Shown here: one piece after another, positions 1 to 8,304 of the stretch
Numbering within the stretch: the first letter of the stretch is position 1
Layout of the letters: every line of letters begins with the position of its first letter
DNA from: Nocardia lijiangensis NBRC 108240
GTDB lineage: Bacteria; Actinomycetota; Actinomycetes; Mycobacteriales; Mycobacteriaceae
Assembly: GCF_001613045.1 (NCBI RefSeq)
Contig: NZ_BDBP01000034.1
Coordinates: 29,553 to 93,552 of the forward strand
Length of the DNA: 64,000 bases
Direction of reading: 5' to 3'
The notes under the pieces: generated by a model
The model's database searches: none
Told to the model about the DNA's origin: nothing
The model's input: only the letters and a program-made list of their open reading frames with translations
Position numbers and translations under genes: made by a program

Positions 1-88
1 GGGGCGCATCGATCTGCCTGTGCAGCGCCCGCCACAGCGCAACCCGGACCGCGGTGTGATCCGGAGCGACCAGCTGCTCGTTTGCCAT
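1..88 (-). CDS. SAM-dependent methyltransferase, N-terminal fragment
   Basis: Only the first 29 codons are inside the window; the gene reads leftward off the edge. The visible N-terminus contains DHTAVRVALWRALH, typical of the actinobacterial class I O-methyltransferase/LCM-like family (putative SAM-dependent methyltransferases common in mycolate bacteria), but no SAM-binding motif is in view, so the assignment rests on this opening alone. The ATG follows an AAGGAG ribosome binding site that lies across the end of the upstream VOC gene, 5 nt away. It is therefore the last visible gene of a three-gene operon with the VOC and ribbon-helix-helix genes. Confidence 0.6.
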   Translation of the reverse strand, partial: MANEQLVAPDHTAVRVALWRALHRQIDAP

Positions 89-93
89 TACAC

Positions 94-435
94 TCACTCC
101 TTGCCCGGCGCCTGCAGATTCCACATTCGCCCGTCGGGGTCGCGAACGGTCATCTCCTGGGTGCCGTAGTGCGTCTCCTCGAACTCGGTGACGATCTCGA
201 CGTCGCGACCGGGACGGTCTTGCGTGTCGGCGACCTTCAGGACCAGCAACGTCCGCGGATCCTGGGTCGGCGGGACCTCGGCCACGAAGACGTAGGGGCC
301 GTCGCCGTTTCGAAACTGGCCGGAGCCGTGGTCGGTCTCGAACTCGACCTCGAATCCCAGCTCCAGCAGGAACCTGGCCTGCTTGCCCCAATTGTGCGTC
401 TCGAGGAACACGGCCTCGATGCCCTCGGTCTTCAT
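94..435 (-). CDS. VOC-fold (glyoxalase/bleomycin-resistance-like) protein
   Basis: A protein of 113 aa, the usual length of a single vicinal-oxygen-chelate subunit made of two beta-alpha-beta-beta-beta modules. The C-terminal module ends with RDPDGRMWNLQAPGKE, the classic 'DPDG..W.L' signature of the family. Members bind a metal and act as dioxygenases, isomerases or drug-binding proteins; nothing here identifies the substrate. The ATG has a GGGAAAGG ribosome binding site and starts one base after the stop of the ribbon-helix-helix gene, so the two are coupled, and a methyltransferase gene follows 5 nt downstream. A role in sequestering or modifying a small molecule is only a guess. Confidence 0.8.
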   Translation of the reverse strand: MKTEGIEAVFLETHNWGKQARFLLELGFEVEFETDHGSGQFRNGDGPYVFVAEVPPTQDPRTLLVLKVADTQDRPGRDVEIVTEFEETHYGTQEMTVRDPDGRMWNLQAPGKE

Positions 436-436
436 A

Positions 437-607
437 TCAATCCTTTCCCGACGCTGACTGCGAGTGGGTGTCGTCGAGGTAAGCGCGCAGTGCCTCGGCC
501 ACCAGCGCCGACAGCGACATCTCCGACTCGATCGCCCGGAACTTGACCTGCTTGATCAGCCCGATCGGCAGGTAGACGTTGAACTGCTTCACATCCTCGT
601 CGCCCAC
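437..607 (-). CDS. Ribbon-helix-helix (CopG/Arc-type) DNA-binding protein
   Basis: A protein of 56 aa read from GTG at 607. It has the RHH pattern: a short beta strand ([16 protein letters not shown]), then two helices ([21 protein letters not shown]). Such proteins bind DNA as dimers and are commonly antitoxins or local repressors. No toxin gene is next to it; instead it leads an operon with a VOC protein and a methyltransferase. The GTG abuts a cluster of GCTAG half-sites and lies 6 nt after a TAGCAT -10-like hexamer, so the transcript is probably leaderless and autoregulated. The function is inferred from fold and context. Confidence 0.75.
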   Translation of the reverse strand: MGDEDVKQFNVYLPIGLIKQVKFRAIESEMSLSALVAEALRAYLDDTHSQSASGKD

Positions 608-629
608 GCTAGAATGCTAGCACACTAGC
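608..629 (-). promoter_or_regulatory. Operator/-10 region of the RHH operon (GCTAG repeats)
   Basis: Three copies of the GCTAG half-site lie directly upstream of the GTG: two direct copies (608-612 and 616-620) and one inverted (625-629), the last two forming GCTAG-N4-CTAGC. Short repeated half-sites are typical RHH operators. On the minus strand TAGCAT can serve as a -10, placing transcription start at or near the start codon. Confidence 0.55.
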
Positions 630-671
630 AAGGTAGCCCAGCGGGTCACTTCGTCCGCCCCGTAACGCAAA

Positions 672-704
672 AATCCCCCGGCCGACTCGGTCGACCGGGG
701 GATT
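672..704 (-). terminator. Intrinsic terminator of glcB
   Basis: A 10-bp perfect stem (AATCCCCCGG/CCGGGGGATT) with a 13-nt loop lies 19 nt after the glcB stop and is followed on the minus strand by a T-run (ATTTTTGCG). This is a textbook rho-independent terminator. Confidence 0.85.
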
Positions 705-722
705 CGCTTGTCGCTCAGCGCA

Positions 723-2903
723 TTACACGCAATCCAGCGCCTTGGCCTCGCGGCGGCGGCGGTGCAGGATCGGCTCGGTGTAGCCGTTGGGCTGCTTGGT
801 GCCCTCCAGGATGAGCTCCTTGGCGGCCTGGAAGGCGATGCTGCCCGCGAAGTCCGCGGCCATCGCGCGGTAGTTCGGGTCGCCCGCGTTCTGGCGGTCG
901 ACGACCGGGGCCATCCGCTCCAGGCTGGCCACCACCTCGTCGGCGGTGACGACACCGTGGCGCAGCCAGTTCGCCATCAGCTGGCTCGAAATACGCAGGG
1001 TCGCACGGTCTTCCATGAGCGCGACGTCCTTGATGTCGGGCACCTTGGAGCAGCCGACGCCCTGGTCGATCCAGCGCACCACGTAGCCGAGGATGGACTG
1101 CGAGTTGTTGTCCAGCTCCTGCTGCTTCTCCTCGGCGGTCCAGTTCGGGTCCGCGGCCAGCGGGATCTCCAGGATCTGGTCGACGGTGGCGCGGCGACCG
1201 CCCTTGGCGATCTCGGCCTGCCGCTTGAACACGTCCACCAAGTGGTAGTGGGTGGCGTGCAGGGTGGCGGCGGTCGGCGAAGGCACCCACGCGGTGTTGG
1301 CGCCCGCCTTCGGGTGGCCGACCTTCTGGACCAGCATGTCGGCCATCAGGTCCGGCATGGCCCACATGCCCTTGCCGATCTGCGCCTTGCCGGGCAGGCC
1401 GGCGGCAAGACCGGTGTCGACGTTCCAGTCCTCGTAGGACAGGATCCACTGCTGGGCCTTCATGTCGGCCTTGCGGACCATCGGCCCGGCCTCCATGGAG
1501 GTGTGGATCTCGTCGCCGGTGCGGTCCAGGAAGCCGGTGTTGATGAACACCACCCGCTCCTTCGCAGCCTGGATGCAGGCCTTCAGGTTCACCGTGGTGC
1601 GGCGCTCCTCGTCCATGATGCCGACCTTGAGGGTGTTGCGGTCCAGGCCGATGACGTCCTCGACGCGGCCGAACAGCTCGTTGGCGAAGGCGACCTCGTC
1701 GGGGCCGTGCATCTTCGGCTTCACGATGTAGACCGAGCCGGTGCGGCTGTTCTTCAGCTCGGTGTCGCCACCCAGCGAGTGCTTGGCAATCAGCGAGGTG
1801 ATCAGGCCGTCCATGATGCCCTCGGGCACCTCGTTGCCATCCTTGTCCAGGATGGCGTCGGAGGTCATCAGGTGGCCGACGTTGCGCACGAACAGCAGCG
1901 AACGGCCGTGCAGCACCAGCTCGGAACCGTCCAGCGCGGTGTAGACGCGGTCCGGGTTCATGGTGCGGGTGAAGGTCTTGTCGCCCTTGCTGACCTTTTC
2001 GGCCAGTGTGCCCGTCATCAGGCCGAGCCAGTTGTGGTAGCAGAGCACCTTGTCCTCGGCGTCGACCGCGGCGACCGAGTCCTCGAAGTCCATGATCGTG
2101 GTGATCGCGGACTCCAGCACGACGTCCTTGACGCCCGCGGTGTCGGTGCTGCCGATGGGCGAGCTCGGGTCGATCTGGATCTCGATGTGCAGGCCGTTGT
2201 GCTTCAGCAGCACCGAGGTCGGCGATGCCGGGTCACCGAGGTAGCCGACCAGCTGCGAGGGATCGGCCAGACCGATCTCGGTGCCGTCCTCGAGGCCGAC
2301 CTCCAGCTCACCGTCGACGATCTTGTAGGAGGTGGAGCCGATGTGCGAGCCGGTGATCAGGGTGACGGAGTCGTCGAGGAAGTTGCGCGCCCACTCGATG
2401 ACCTTGTCGCCGCGCACCTTGTTGTAGCCGGTGCCCTTCTCCGCGCCGTTGGCTTCGGAGATGGCGTCGGTGCCGTAGAGCGCGTCGTAGAGCGAGCCCC
2501 AGCGCGCGTTGGCGGCGTTGATCGCGAAGCGGGCGTTCATCACCGGGACCACCAGCTGCGGGCCGGCGGTGGAGGCGATCTCGGCGTCCACGTTCTGCGT
2601 CTCGATCTGGAAATCGGCGGGCTCGGGACGCAGGTAGCCGATCTCGGTCAGGTAGCTCTTGTAGGCGGCCTTGTCGTACTTCGCGCCGGAATGCTCGGCG
2701 TGCCAGGCGTCGAGCTTGCCCTGGATCTCGTCGCGCTCGGCCAGCAGGGCGCGGTTGCGCGGGGCGAGGTCGTTGATCACTTGCCCGGCACCGGCCCAGA
2801 ACGCGGCGGAATCTACGCCGGTACCGGGGAGCGCCTCGTTCTCGACGAACTCGTGAAGAACGCTGGCCACCTGGAGCCCGCCGACCTGAATCCGCTCTGT
2901 CAT
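723..2903 (-). CDS. glcB: Malate synthase G
   Basis: Condenses glyoxylate with acetyl-CoA to malate in the glyoxylate shunt (cytoplasm, Mg-dependent). The 726 aa match the monomeric G isoform (about 720-740 aa) rather than the shorter A isoform. Visible family blocks include [20 protein letters not shown], a [13 protein letters not shown] segment, and a C-terminal [20 protein letters not shown] block holding the catalytic loop. It starts [20 protein letters not shown], as in mycobacterial GlcB. The gene stands alone, closed by a strong terminator. In M. tuberculosis glcB also lies near gcvB, about five genes away; here roughly 14 kb of extra genes separate the two. Confidence 0.97.
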   Translation of the reverse strand: MTERIQVGGLQVASVLHEFVENEALPGTGVDSAAFWAGAGQVINDLAPRNRALLAERDEIQGKLDAWHAEHSGAKYDKAAYKSYLTEIGYLRPEPADFQIETQNVDAEIASTAGPQLVVPVMNARFAINAANARWGSLYDALYGTDAISEANGAEKGTGYNKVRGDKVIEWARNFLDDSVTLITGSHIGSTSYKIVDGELEVGLEDGTEIGLADPSQLVGYLGDPASPTSVLLKHNGLHIEIQIDPSSPIGSTDTAGVKDVVLESAITTIMDFEDSVAAVDAEDKVLCYHNWLGLMTGTLAEKVSKGDKTFTRTMNPDRVYTALDGSELVLHGRSLLFVRNVGHLMTSDAILDKDGNEVPEGIMDGLITSLIAKHSLGGDTELKNSRTGSVYIVKPKMHGPDEVAFANELFGRVEDVIGLDRNTLKVGIMDEERRTTVNLKACIQAAKERVVFINTGFLDRTGDEIHTSMEAGPMVRKADMKAQQWILSYEDWNVDTGLAAGLPGKAQIGKGMWAMPDLMADMLVQKVGHPKAGANTAWVPSPTAATLHATHYHLVDVFKRQAEIAKGGRRATVDQILEIPLAADPNWTAEEKQQELDNNSQSILGYVVRWIDQGVGCSKVPDIKDVALMEDRATLRISSQLMANWLRHGVVTADEVVASLERMAPVVDRQNAGDPNYRAMAADFAGSIAFQAAKELILEGTKQPNGYTEPILHRRRREAKALDCV

Positions 2904-3103
2904 CTACTGCCTCACTTCTGAGAAAGCCGGTTGAAATAGACGGTCTCATGTTACCCGTCGGTAGGCCCATTCCCTGCGGAGGGCCAGCGCACGCCGAGTG
3001 CGTCGGGTGAACGCGATGGCTGCCCAAGATATTTCGCCACGCCGTCGATCGGGGTCGATCGATCGGCGCGTCACTTGGTGTCGGCGGTCGGCCGAACAAC
3101 CCC

Positions 3104-3147
3104 TTGATCGTAGCGCCCACCGCAATTAATGTACTGATCGGAACATT
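3104..3147 (+). promoter_or_regulatory. Promoter with TetR-type operator for the SDR operon
   Basis: TTGATC (3104-3109), a 17-nt spacer and TAATGT (3127-3132) make a good sigma-70-type promoter, with expected start near 3139 and a leader of about 30 nt. A 20-bp inverted repeat at 3128-3147 (outer arms AATGT/ACATT, 8 of 10 positions paired) covers the -10 and start site. The TetR encoded third in the operon is the natural ligand, which would make the circuit self-repressing. This is inferred from sequence only. Confidence 0.6.
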
Positions 3148-3168
3148 TCTACTGCGGAAGGGGCGCCC

Positions 3169-3909
3169 GTGCCGCTCACCGGCAAGGTCGTTCTGGTCAC
3201 CGGCGGCAGCCGGGGCCTCGGCCGGGAGATGGTGCTGGCCTTCGCCGCCGAGGGAGCGGATGTCGTCATCGCGAGCCGCAAACTCGACGGCTGTGTAGCG
3301 CTGGCCGACGAGGTGAAGAACGCGCGCGGCCGCCGAGCCCTCCCCGTCGCGTGCAATGTCAGCGAGTGGGATCAGTGCGATGCGCTGGTCGAGTCCGCCT
3401 ACGCGGAGTTCGGCCGGGTCGACGTGCTGGTGAACAACGCGGGCATGTCCCTGCTCTATCCCAGCCTCGACCGGGTCGACGAGGCGATGTTCGACAAGGT
3501 CATCGGCGTGAACCTCAAAGGGCCGTTCCGGCTCTCCGCGCTCGTCGCCACCAGAATGGCCGCGGGCGACGGCGGCAGCATCGTCAACATCTCCTCCATC
3601 GAGGCCGCGAGGCCGGAACCGCTCGCGGTGCCCTACGCGGCGGCCAAAGCCGGACTCAACGCGCTCACCGCGGGTCTGGCGCAGACCTACGGACCGAAGG
3701 TGCGGGTGAACACGATCCAGTGCGGACCGTTCGAGACCGACATCGCCAAGGCCTGGCCCGACGAACTTCGCAGCGCGCTGACCGAGCACAACGCCATGGG
3801 CCGGGTCGGCAGGCCGAACGAAATCGTCGGCGCCGCCATGTACTTCGCCACCGATGCGTCGTCCTTCTGCACCGGGGCCACCCTCGCACTGGACGGAGGC
3901 TGGCGATGA
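3169..3909 (+). CDS. SDR-family oxidoreductase
   Basis: A protein of 246 aa, a classical short-chain dehydrogenase/reductase. It has the NAD(P) motif TGGSRGLG near residue 10, NNAG (about 90), a catalytic Ser in IVNISSIEA, and the Tyr/Lys pair in YAAAKAGLN (about 155-160). The C-terminus ALDGGWR is typical of FabG-like enzymes. It starts at GTG behind a GGAAGGGG ribosome binding site. First gene of an operon with a zinc alcohol dehydrogenase, a TetR and an acyl-CoA dehydrogenase, suggesting oxidation of a hydroxy intermediate in a fatty-acid-, terpene- or steroid-like catabolic route; the substrate is not evident. Confidence 0.88.
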   Translation: MPLTGKVVLVTGGSRGLGREMVLAFAAEGADVVIASRKLDGCVALADEVKNARGRRALPVACNVSEWDQCDALVESAYAEFGRVDVLVNNAGMSLLYPSLDRVDEAMFDKVIGVNLKGPFRLSALVATRMAAGDGGSIVNISSIEAARPEPLAVPYAAAKAGLNALTAGLAQTYGPKVRVNTIQCGPFETDIAKAWPDELRSALTEHNAMGRVGRPNEIVGAAMYFATDASSFCTGATLALDGGWR

Positions 3910-3949
3910 CCGAAACCGCAAACACCAACACGATCGGCGGAAATCTCTC

Positions 3950-4999
3950 GTGAAAGCACTCACCTACGCTGGGCCGCAAACGATCTCGTTCGGCGAGACG
4001 AACGATCCCGCGCTGCCCGGCCAGGACGGGGCGATCGTGCGGGTCACCGCAGCCGGAATCTGCGGCAGCGACCTGCACATCTACGCGGGCCACGGATTCA
4101 CGCCGGGTACCGGCTACGGAGTCGGCCATGAGGCGGTCGGTGAGATCGTGGAACTCGGCCCGCAGGCGCACGGACTCTCGGTCGGCGACCGCGTGCTGGT
4201 GCCCGCTTCGGCGGGCTGCGACCGCTGCGGCCGGTGCCGGACAGGCATCGTCGCGGCGTGCGAGCGGCAGCCGCTGCCGGTCGACGCCTGCTACGGGCTC
4301 GGCGGCTCCCTGCCGGGAGCGCAGGCGCAGCTGCTCGCGGTGCCGCATGCCGGGGGCAACCTGGTGCGCCTGCCCGACGCGATCGGCGACGAGGCGGCCA
4401 TCGTGCTGACCGACAACGCCCCCACCGCGTGGTACGCCGCCCGCCGGGCGCGCATCACGCCGGGCGACACGGTGGTGGTGATCGGTTTGGGCCCGGTCGG
4501 GCTGATGGCGGTGCAGTCCGCGTTCGCCATGGGCGCCGCCAGGGTGCTCGGCGTCGACCTGGTCGCGGACCGCCGAGCCAGGGCCGCCGAGCTGGGCGCG
4601 GAACCCGTCGAGTCCGATGATCCCAAGACCGCGGTGCGCGAGATGCTCGGCGGCGGAGCCGATGTCGCGCTGGAGGCCGTCGGCGCCGACGCCACCATCG
4701 CACTGGCGACGAGTGTGGTCGGCCATCGCGGCCGGGTCAGCGTGGTCGGCGTCAGCCAGAATCGGGCCTACCCGTTCCACCTGCCGCTCGCGCAGGTCAA
4801 GGAGCTCGAGTTCCACATCGGACTGTGCTCGATCCAGTACGAACTGCCCGCGCTGCTGAAACTCACCGCCGCGGGCAGGCTGCGCCCGGAAGCGGTGGTC
4901 TCGCACCGGATGCCGATGTCGGAAGGGCCCGAGGCGTACCGCCTGTTCGCCGATCGCGCCGACAAGGTCTGCAAGATCGTCCTGGATCCGTGGCAATGA
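3950..4999 (+). CDS. Zinc-dependent alcohol dehydrogenase (MDR superfamily)
   Basis: A protein of 349 aa from GTG at 3950, chosen because the conserved N-terminus (KALTYAGPQTISF) begins there behind a GGCGGA site; the open frame extends upstream into the SDR gene. It shows the GroES-like domain with AAGICGSDLHIYAGH (catalytic zinc Cys), GHEAVGEIVELG, and a structural-zinc loop with CDRCGRCRTG that has three of the usual four cysteines close together. The Rossmann motif GLGPVGLMA lies near residue 180. It oxidises alcohols or related substrates with NAD(P). It lies 40 nt after the SDR gene and overlaps the TetR start by ATGA. Confidence 0.9.
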   Translation: MKALTYAGPQTISFGETNDPALPGQDGAIVRVTAAGICGSDLHIYAGHGFTPGTGYGVGHEAVGEIVELGPQAHGLSVGDRVLVPASAGCDRCGRCRTGIVAACERQPLPVDACYGLGGSLPGAQAQLLAVPHAGGNLVRLPDAIGDEAAIVLTDNAPTAWYAARRARITPGDTVVVIGLGPVGLMAVQSAFAMGAARVLGVDLVADRRARAAELGAEPVESDDPKTAVREMLGGGADVALEAVGADATIALATSVVGHRGRVSVVGVSQNRAYPFHLPLAQVKELEFHIGLCSIQYELPALLKLTAAGRLRPEAVVSHRMPMSEGPEAYRLFADRADKVCKIVLDPWQ

Positions 5000-5634
5000 A
5001 CGACATAGCGCCCGCGCGCCGCCGCGGCCGCCCGCCCGCCTCCGAATCGTCGGCGGGCGACACCCGCGATCGCATCGTCCACGCGGCGGTGGAACTGTTC
5101 GCGGAGAAGGGGTTTCACGGCACCGGCGTCGCGGAGATCGGCGACCGCGCCGACGTCCAGCGCGGTGCGCTGTACTACCACATCGGGTCCAAGGAGGAGC
5201 TGCTCTGGCAGATCCTGCGCGACTACACCCAGCTCATGCTCGCCGACGCCGAACACATCACGAGCGGCGACGACGACCCGATCACCAAGCTGCGCAAGCT
5301 GATGCACAGCCACGTCGAGCTGATCGTCGAACATCGTCGCGAGGTCGCCATCCAGCTGCGCGACGTGGGCGCGCTGACCGGTGCGCGGGGCGCGCAGCTC
5401 CAGGAACTGCGCGACCGGATTCAACTGCACTGGCAGCAGGTGTTCGACGCGGGATACGCCGCGGGCCTGCTGCGCACCGCCGACCACGTGATCACCAACA
5501 GCGTGCTCGGCATGCTGAACATGGTGACCTTCTGGTACCGCCCGCACGGCGGCCACTCCCCCGGCGAGATCGCCGACCTCCTCGCCGCCACCGTCCTAGA
5601 CGGCGTCGTCACCCACCACGACACGAAAGGCTGA
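4996..5634 (+). CDS. TetR/AcrR-family transcriptional regulator
   Basis: A protein of 212 aa. After a basic N-terminus (ARRRGRPP) the HTH runs about residues 20-66 (TRDRIVHAAVELFAEKGFHG, then GALYYHIGSKEELLW), followed by a helical ligand-binding domain. The ATG overlaps the stop of the alcohol dehydrogenase gene (ATGA), so it is co-translated within the catabolic operon rather than divergent. The 20-bp inverted repeat over the operon promoter (3128-3147) is the likely operator. Similar TetR proteins respond to acyl-CoA or steroid-acid CoA thioesters, which would fit the neighbouring acyl-CoA dehydrogenase; the ligand is unknown. Confidence 0.88.
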   Translation: MNDIAPARRRGRPPASESSAGDTRDRIVHAAVELFAEKGFHGTGVAEIGDRADVQRGALYYHIGSKEELLWQILRDYTQLMLADAEHITSGDDDPITKLRKLMHSHVELIVEHRREVAIQLRDVGALTGARGAQLQELRDRIQLHWQQVFDAGYAAGLLRTADHVITNSVLGMLNMVTFWYRPHGGHSPGEIADLLAATVLDGVVTHHDTKG

Positions 5635-5636
5635 CC

Positions 5637-6926
5637 ATGGCTTGGGATTTCGAGACCGACCCGGAGTTCCAGAAGAAACTGGACTGGGCCGCGGAGTTCG
5701 TCCGCACCGAGGTGGAGCCGCTCGACTTGCTCTACCCGAATCCCTACGACCGCAGCAACACCGAAGCCATGGCGTTGATGCGGCCGCTCAAGGAACAGGT
5801 AAAGGCACAGGGACTGTGGGCCTGCCACCTCGGCCCCGAGCTCGGCGGCCAGGGCTACGGACAGATGAAGCTGGCGCTGCTCAACGAGGTGCTCGGCACC
5901 TCGGCCTGGGCGCCGTCGGTATTCGGTTGCCAGGCACCGGATTCCGGCAATGCCGAGATCCTCGCGCACTACGGCACCCCGGAGCAGAAGGCGAAGTACC
6001 TGGAGCCGCTGCTGGCCGGTGAGATCGGCTCCTGTTACGTGATGACCGAACCCACCGGCGGCTCGGACCCGACGCTGTTCCGTACGCGCGCGGTGCGCGA
6101 CGGTGATCACTGGGTGATCAACGGCGAGAAGTGGTTCAACTCCAACGCGCAGTTCGCGAGCTTCCACATCGTCATGGTCGTCACCAATCCGGATGTCAGC
6201 CCGTACCAGGGCATGTCGATGTTCATCGTGCCCGCGGACACGCCCGGCCTGGACATCGTCAAGAACTTCCACGTGCACGGCTTCAGCGAGCACGAGGGTC
6301 ACCTGCGCTTCACCGACGTGCGGGTCCCCGACGACCACTTGCTCGGCGCCGAGGGTCAGGGCTTCGTCGTCGCCCAGACCCGGCTCGGCGGCGGCCGTGT
6401 GCACCACGCCATGCGCACGGTCGCGCTGGTGCGCAAGGCTTTCGACATGATGTGCGAGCGCGCGGTCTCGCGGCAAATGCGCAAGGGACCGCTCGGCGGG
6501 CTGCAGATGACCCAGGAGCGCATCGCCGACAGCTGGATCGAGATGGAACAGTTCCGGCTGCTCGTACTGCGCACCGCATGGCGCATCGACAAGGAACAGG
6601 ATTACCTGAAGGTGCGCAAGGACATTGCCGCCATCAAGGTGGCCATGCCCAAGGTCATGCACGACATCGCCCAGCGCGCCCTGCACCTGCACGGCGCCCT
6701 CGGCGTCAGCGAGGACCTGCCGTTCGTGGACATGATGAACTACGCCGAGGTCATGGCGATCGCCGACGGGCCCACCGAGGTCCACAAGATCACCCTCGCC
6801 AAGGAGGTGCTGAAGAACTACGCGCCCGGCGATCCCGTCTACCCGAGCGGGTACCGGCCCGCCCTGCGGGAGCAGGCGCGGGAGCTGGTCGCGCGGCGGC
6901 TGGAGCACATCGTCGGCAACCTGTAG
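5637..6926 (+). CDS. Acyl-CoA dehydrogenase family protein
   Basis: A protein of 429 aa, FAD flavoprotein. The N-terminal helical domain is followed by CYVMTEPTGGSDPT (the FAD/substrate 'YxMTEPxxGSD' motif, about residue 130), INGEKWFNSNA in the beta domain, and a C-terminal four-helix domain with LHLHGALGVSEDLPF and GPTEVHKITLAKEVL. It introduces the alpha,beta double bond in an acyl-CoA. It starts 2 nt after tetR and is the last gene of the operon; a strong hairpin follows at 6936-6967. The large-substrate type (about 430 aa, 'ELGGQGYGQMK') resembles enzymes often found in terpene or steroid side-chain pathways, but this is not decisive. Confidence 0.9.
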   Translation: MAWDFETDPEFQKKLDWAAEFVRTEVEPLDLLYPNPYDRSNTEAMALMRPLKEQVKAQGLWACHLGPELGGQGYGQMKLALLNEVLGTSAWAPSVFGCQAPDSGNAEILAHYGTPEQKAKYLEPLLAGEIGSCYVMTEPTGGSDPTLFRTRAVRDGDHWVINGEKWFNSNAQFASFHIVMVVTNPDVSPYQGMSMFIVPADTPGLDIVKNFHVHGFSEHEGHLRFTDVRVPDDHLLGAEGQGFVVAQTRLGGGRVHHAMRTVALVRKAFDMMCERAVSRQMRKGPLGGLQMTQERIADSWIEMEQFRLLVLRTAWRIDKEQDYLKVRKDIAAIKVAMPKVMHDIAQRALHLHGALGVSEDLPFVDMMNYAEVMAIADGPTEVHKITLAKEVLKNYAPGDPVYPSGYRPALREQARELVARRLEHIVGNL

Positions 6927-6935
6927 CCGGACGCC

Positions 6936-6967
6936 CCGCCGGGACCGTCGTGCCGTGGTCCCGGCGG
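6936..6967 (+). terminator. Hairpin terminator after the SDR-acyl-CoA dehydrogenase operon
   Basis: Perfect 11-bp stem CCGCCGGGACC/GGTCCCGGCGG with a 10-nt loop, 10 nt after the stop codon. There is no T-run, which is common in high-GC actinomycetes. Confidence 0.6.
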
Positions 6968-7062
6968 AATTCCGGTCTCGGCGAACGGTCCCGCCTGGAG
7001 TCGGTCTCGTGCCACAATTTCCGGTGCAGGTTGTGGGTCGGACGGCGAGGGGATTTCCGATC

Positions 7063-7398
7063 GTGCGTACTGGATACGGCGTCGCTGTGGCGCTACTGGC
7101 GTTGGGTCTCGGCGCGATCGGGTGCGCTACCGAGGAGATCGGAGACCGTCGCACGACGACTACGCCGCCGACGACCTTCTCGGTCACACCGACGCTGACA
7201 ACCGCGGCCTCGCCTACGTATACGGGTCTGATTCCGAACACCGCCACACCCGTCAGTCGGCCGACGTCGACCATCTCCACGGTCGGACCGCCTTCGACCC
7301 TCAGCCCGACACGGTCTGCGCCGGTCCTGACGTCCCCGCTGGGGCCGACGGGCATGCAGGTGGAGCCAACTCCCTCGCCCGCCCCGCCATCCCGGTGA
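7063..7398 (+). CDS. Putative Thr/Pro/Ser-rich lipoprotein
   Basis: A protein of 111 aa from GTG at 7063 (AGGGG site upstream). The N-terminus is a lipoprotein signal peptide (GYGVAVALLALGLGAIGC) with the lipobox AIGC, so the mature chain would begin at Cys. The rest is low-complexity Thr/Pro/Ser sequence with no recognisable domain, resembling a cell-wall-spanning stalk. Its stop overlaps the next start (GTGA), coupling it to the membrane protein at 7395. No function can be assigned. The open frame extends further upstream, but the lipobox spacing fits this start. Confidence 0.6.
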   Translation: MRTGYGVAVALLALGLGAIGCATEEIGDRRTTTTPPTTFSVTPTLTTAASPTYTGLIPNTATPVSRPTSTISTVGPPSTLSPTRSAPVLTSPLGPTGMQVEPTPSPAPPSR

Positions 7399-8276
7399 CC
7401 ACCGCGAACGACGCGCGCGCCTTCGCGCTGCTTCCGCTGCTCGGAGCCATCGCCTCGCAGGTGGCTTTCGTCACCGGCGTGCTCTACTACTTCGGCTGGG
7501 CGTACAGCCGGGCCTTCTACGGCCACTTCGGCGTGTCCGCCGGAATGCTCGGCTTCACGACCCAGGACTACGTCCTGTTCAGCGTCGGCGCGATGTTCTT
7601 ACCCCTGCTTTCGACCCTTTTCTGGATACTCGCCCTGCTCGCAGTCCGGAAGCTACCGGTCTGGCACGCGCTCAAAAGCGGGCGCCCGCGTACCACGCTG
7701 CGGTGGTGGGTCGGCCTGTCCGCCGCCGCGGGCACGCTGCTCATCGCCGTGGTCGCCGTCATCACGTCCACGCCGACATCATTGGCCGCTCCGCTCGAAG
7801 ACGAGGCGCCGTTCTTGCTGATCGCGGGTGCGGCGACGCTCGGCTACGCGAGCTGGCTGCTGTGGCGGTACCCGGCCGTGCTGGGCATCCGGCGGCCGAA
7901 ACGGACGGTGATGCAGGTCAGGACCATCGCGCTCGTCGCTGTCGCCATGATCGGTTACACCTGGGCCGTCGCCGACTTCGCGGTCCGCAAGGGCCAGGAC
8001 GAGGCCGTTCACCAGGAGACGGTGCATTTCGTCGACCGCCCGTCCATCGTCGTGTTCAGCGTCGACCGCCTCGGCATCGAGGGCACAGGCGCCCAGGCGG
8101 GCGAGATCAGCGCGCCCAACGAGAAGTACCGGTACGTGTACAGCGGGCTGTGGCTGCTCGCACGCACCTCGGATCGCTACTACCTGCTCCCGCAGCAGTG
8201 GCAGTCCAAGCGCGACCGCGTGTTCGTCATCAAGGACAGTGAGTCCGTTCGCATCGATATCGCACGGAATCCCTAG
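7395..8276 (+). CDS. Hypothetical integral membrane protein
   Basis: A protein of 293 aa starting at a GTG that overlaps the preceding stop by 4 nt. Hydrophobic segments can be seen at about residues 8-27 (ALLPLLGAIASQVAFVTGVLYYFGW), 55-80, 100-120, 135-155 and 175-190, followed by a soluble C-terminal part of about 95 residues rich in Arg/Asp (YRYVYSGLWLLARTSDRYYLLPQQW). No known family was recognised. Tight coupling to a Thr-rich lipoprotein suggests the two act together in the envelope. Confidence 0.65.
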   Translation: MTTANDARAFALLPLLGAIASQVAFVTGVLYYFGWAYSRAFYGHFGVSAGMLGFTTQDYVLFSVGAMFLPLLSTLFWILALLAVRKLPVWHALKSGRPRTTLRWWVGLSAAAGTLLIAVVAVITSTPTSLAAPLEDEAPFLLIAGAATLGYASWLLWRYPAVLGIRRPKRTVMQVRTIALVAVAMIGYTWAVADFAVRKGQDEAVHQETVHFVDRPSIVVFSVDRLGIEGTGAQAGEISAPNEKYRYVYSGLWLLARTSDRYYLLPQQWQSKRDRVFVIKDSESVRIDIARNP

Positions 8277-8282
8277 CGTCGA

Positions 8283-8304
8283 TGAGCGGCGGGCGGCCCG
8301 CTCA
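8283..8304. terminator. Short hairpin between convergent genes
   Basis: TGAGCGG/CCGCTCA stem of 7 bp with an 8-nt loop lies between the convergent membrane-protein and HxlR genes and overlaps the HxlR stop codon. A possible bidirectional terminator; the stem is short and there is no T-run. Confidence 0.35.

Noticed and set aside
708..2921. A 737-codon open frame antisense to malate synthase
   Set aside because: It mirrors glcB exactly, is rich in His/Arg/Asp/Gly from antisense GC-rich codons, and has no recognisable domain or ribosome binding site. It is a shadow.
3045..3066. Repeated GATCG units before the SDR operon
   Set aside because: A few short copies of a frequent motif in GC-rich DNA; no regular spacing or symmetry beyond chance.
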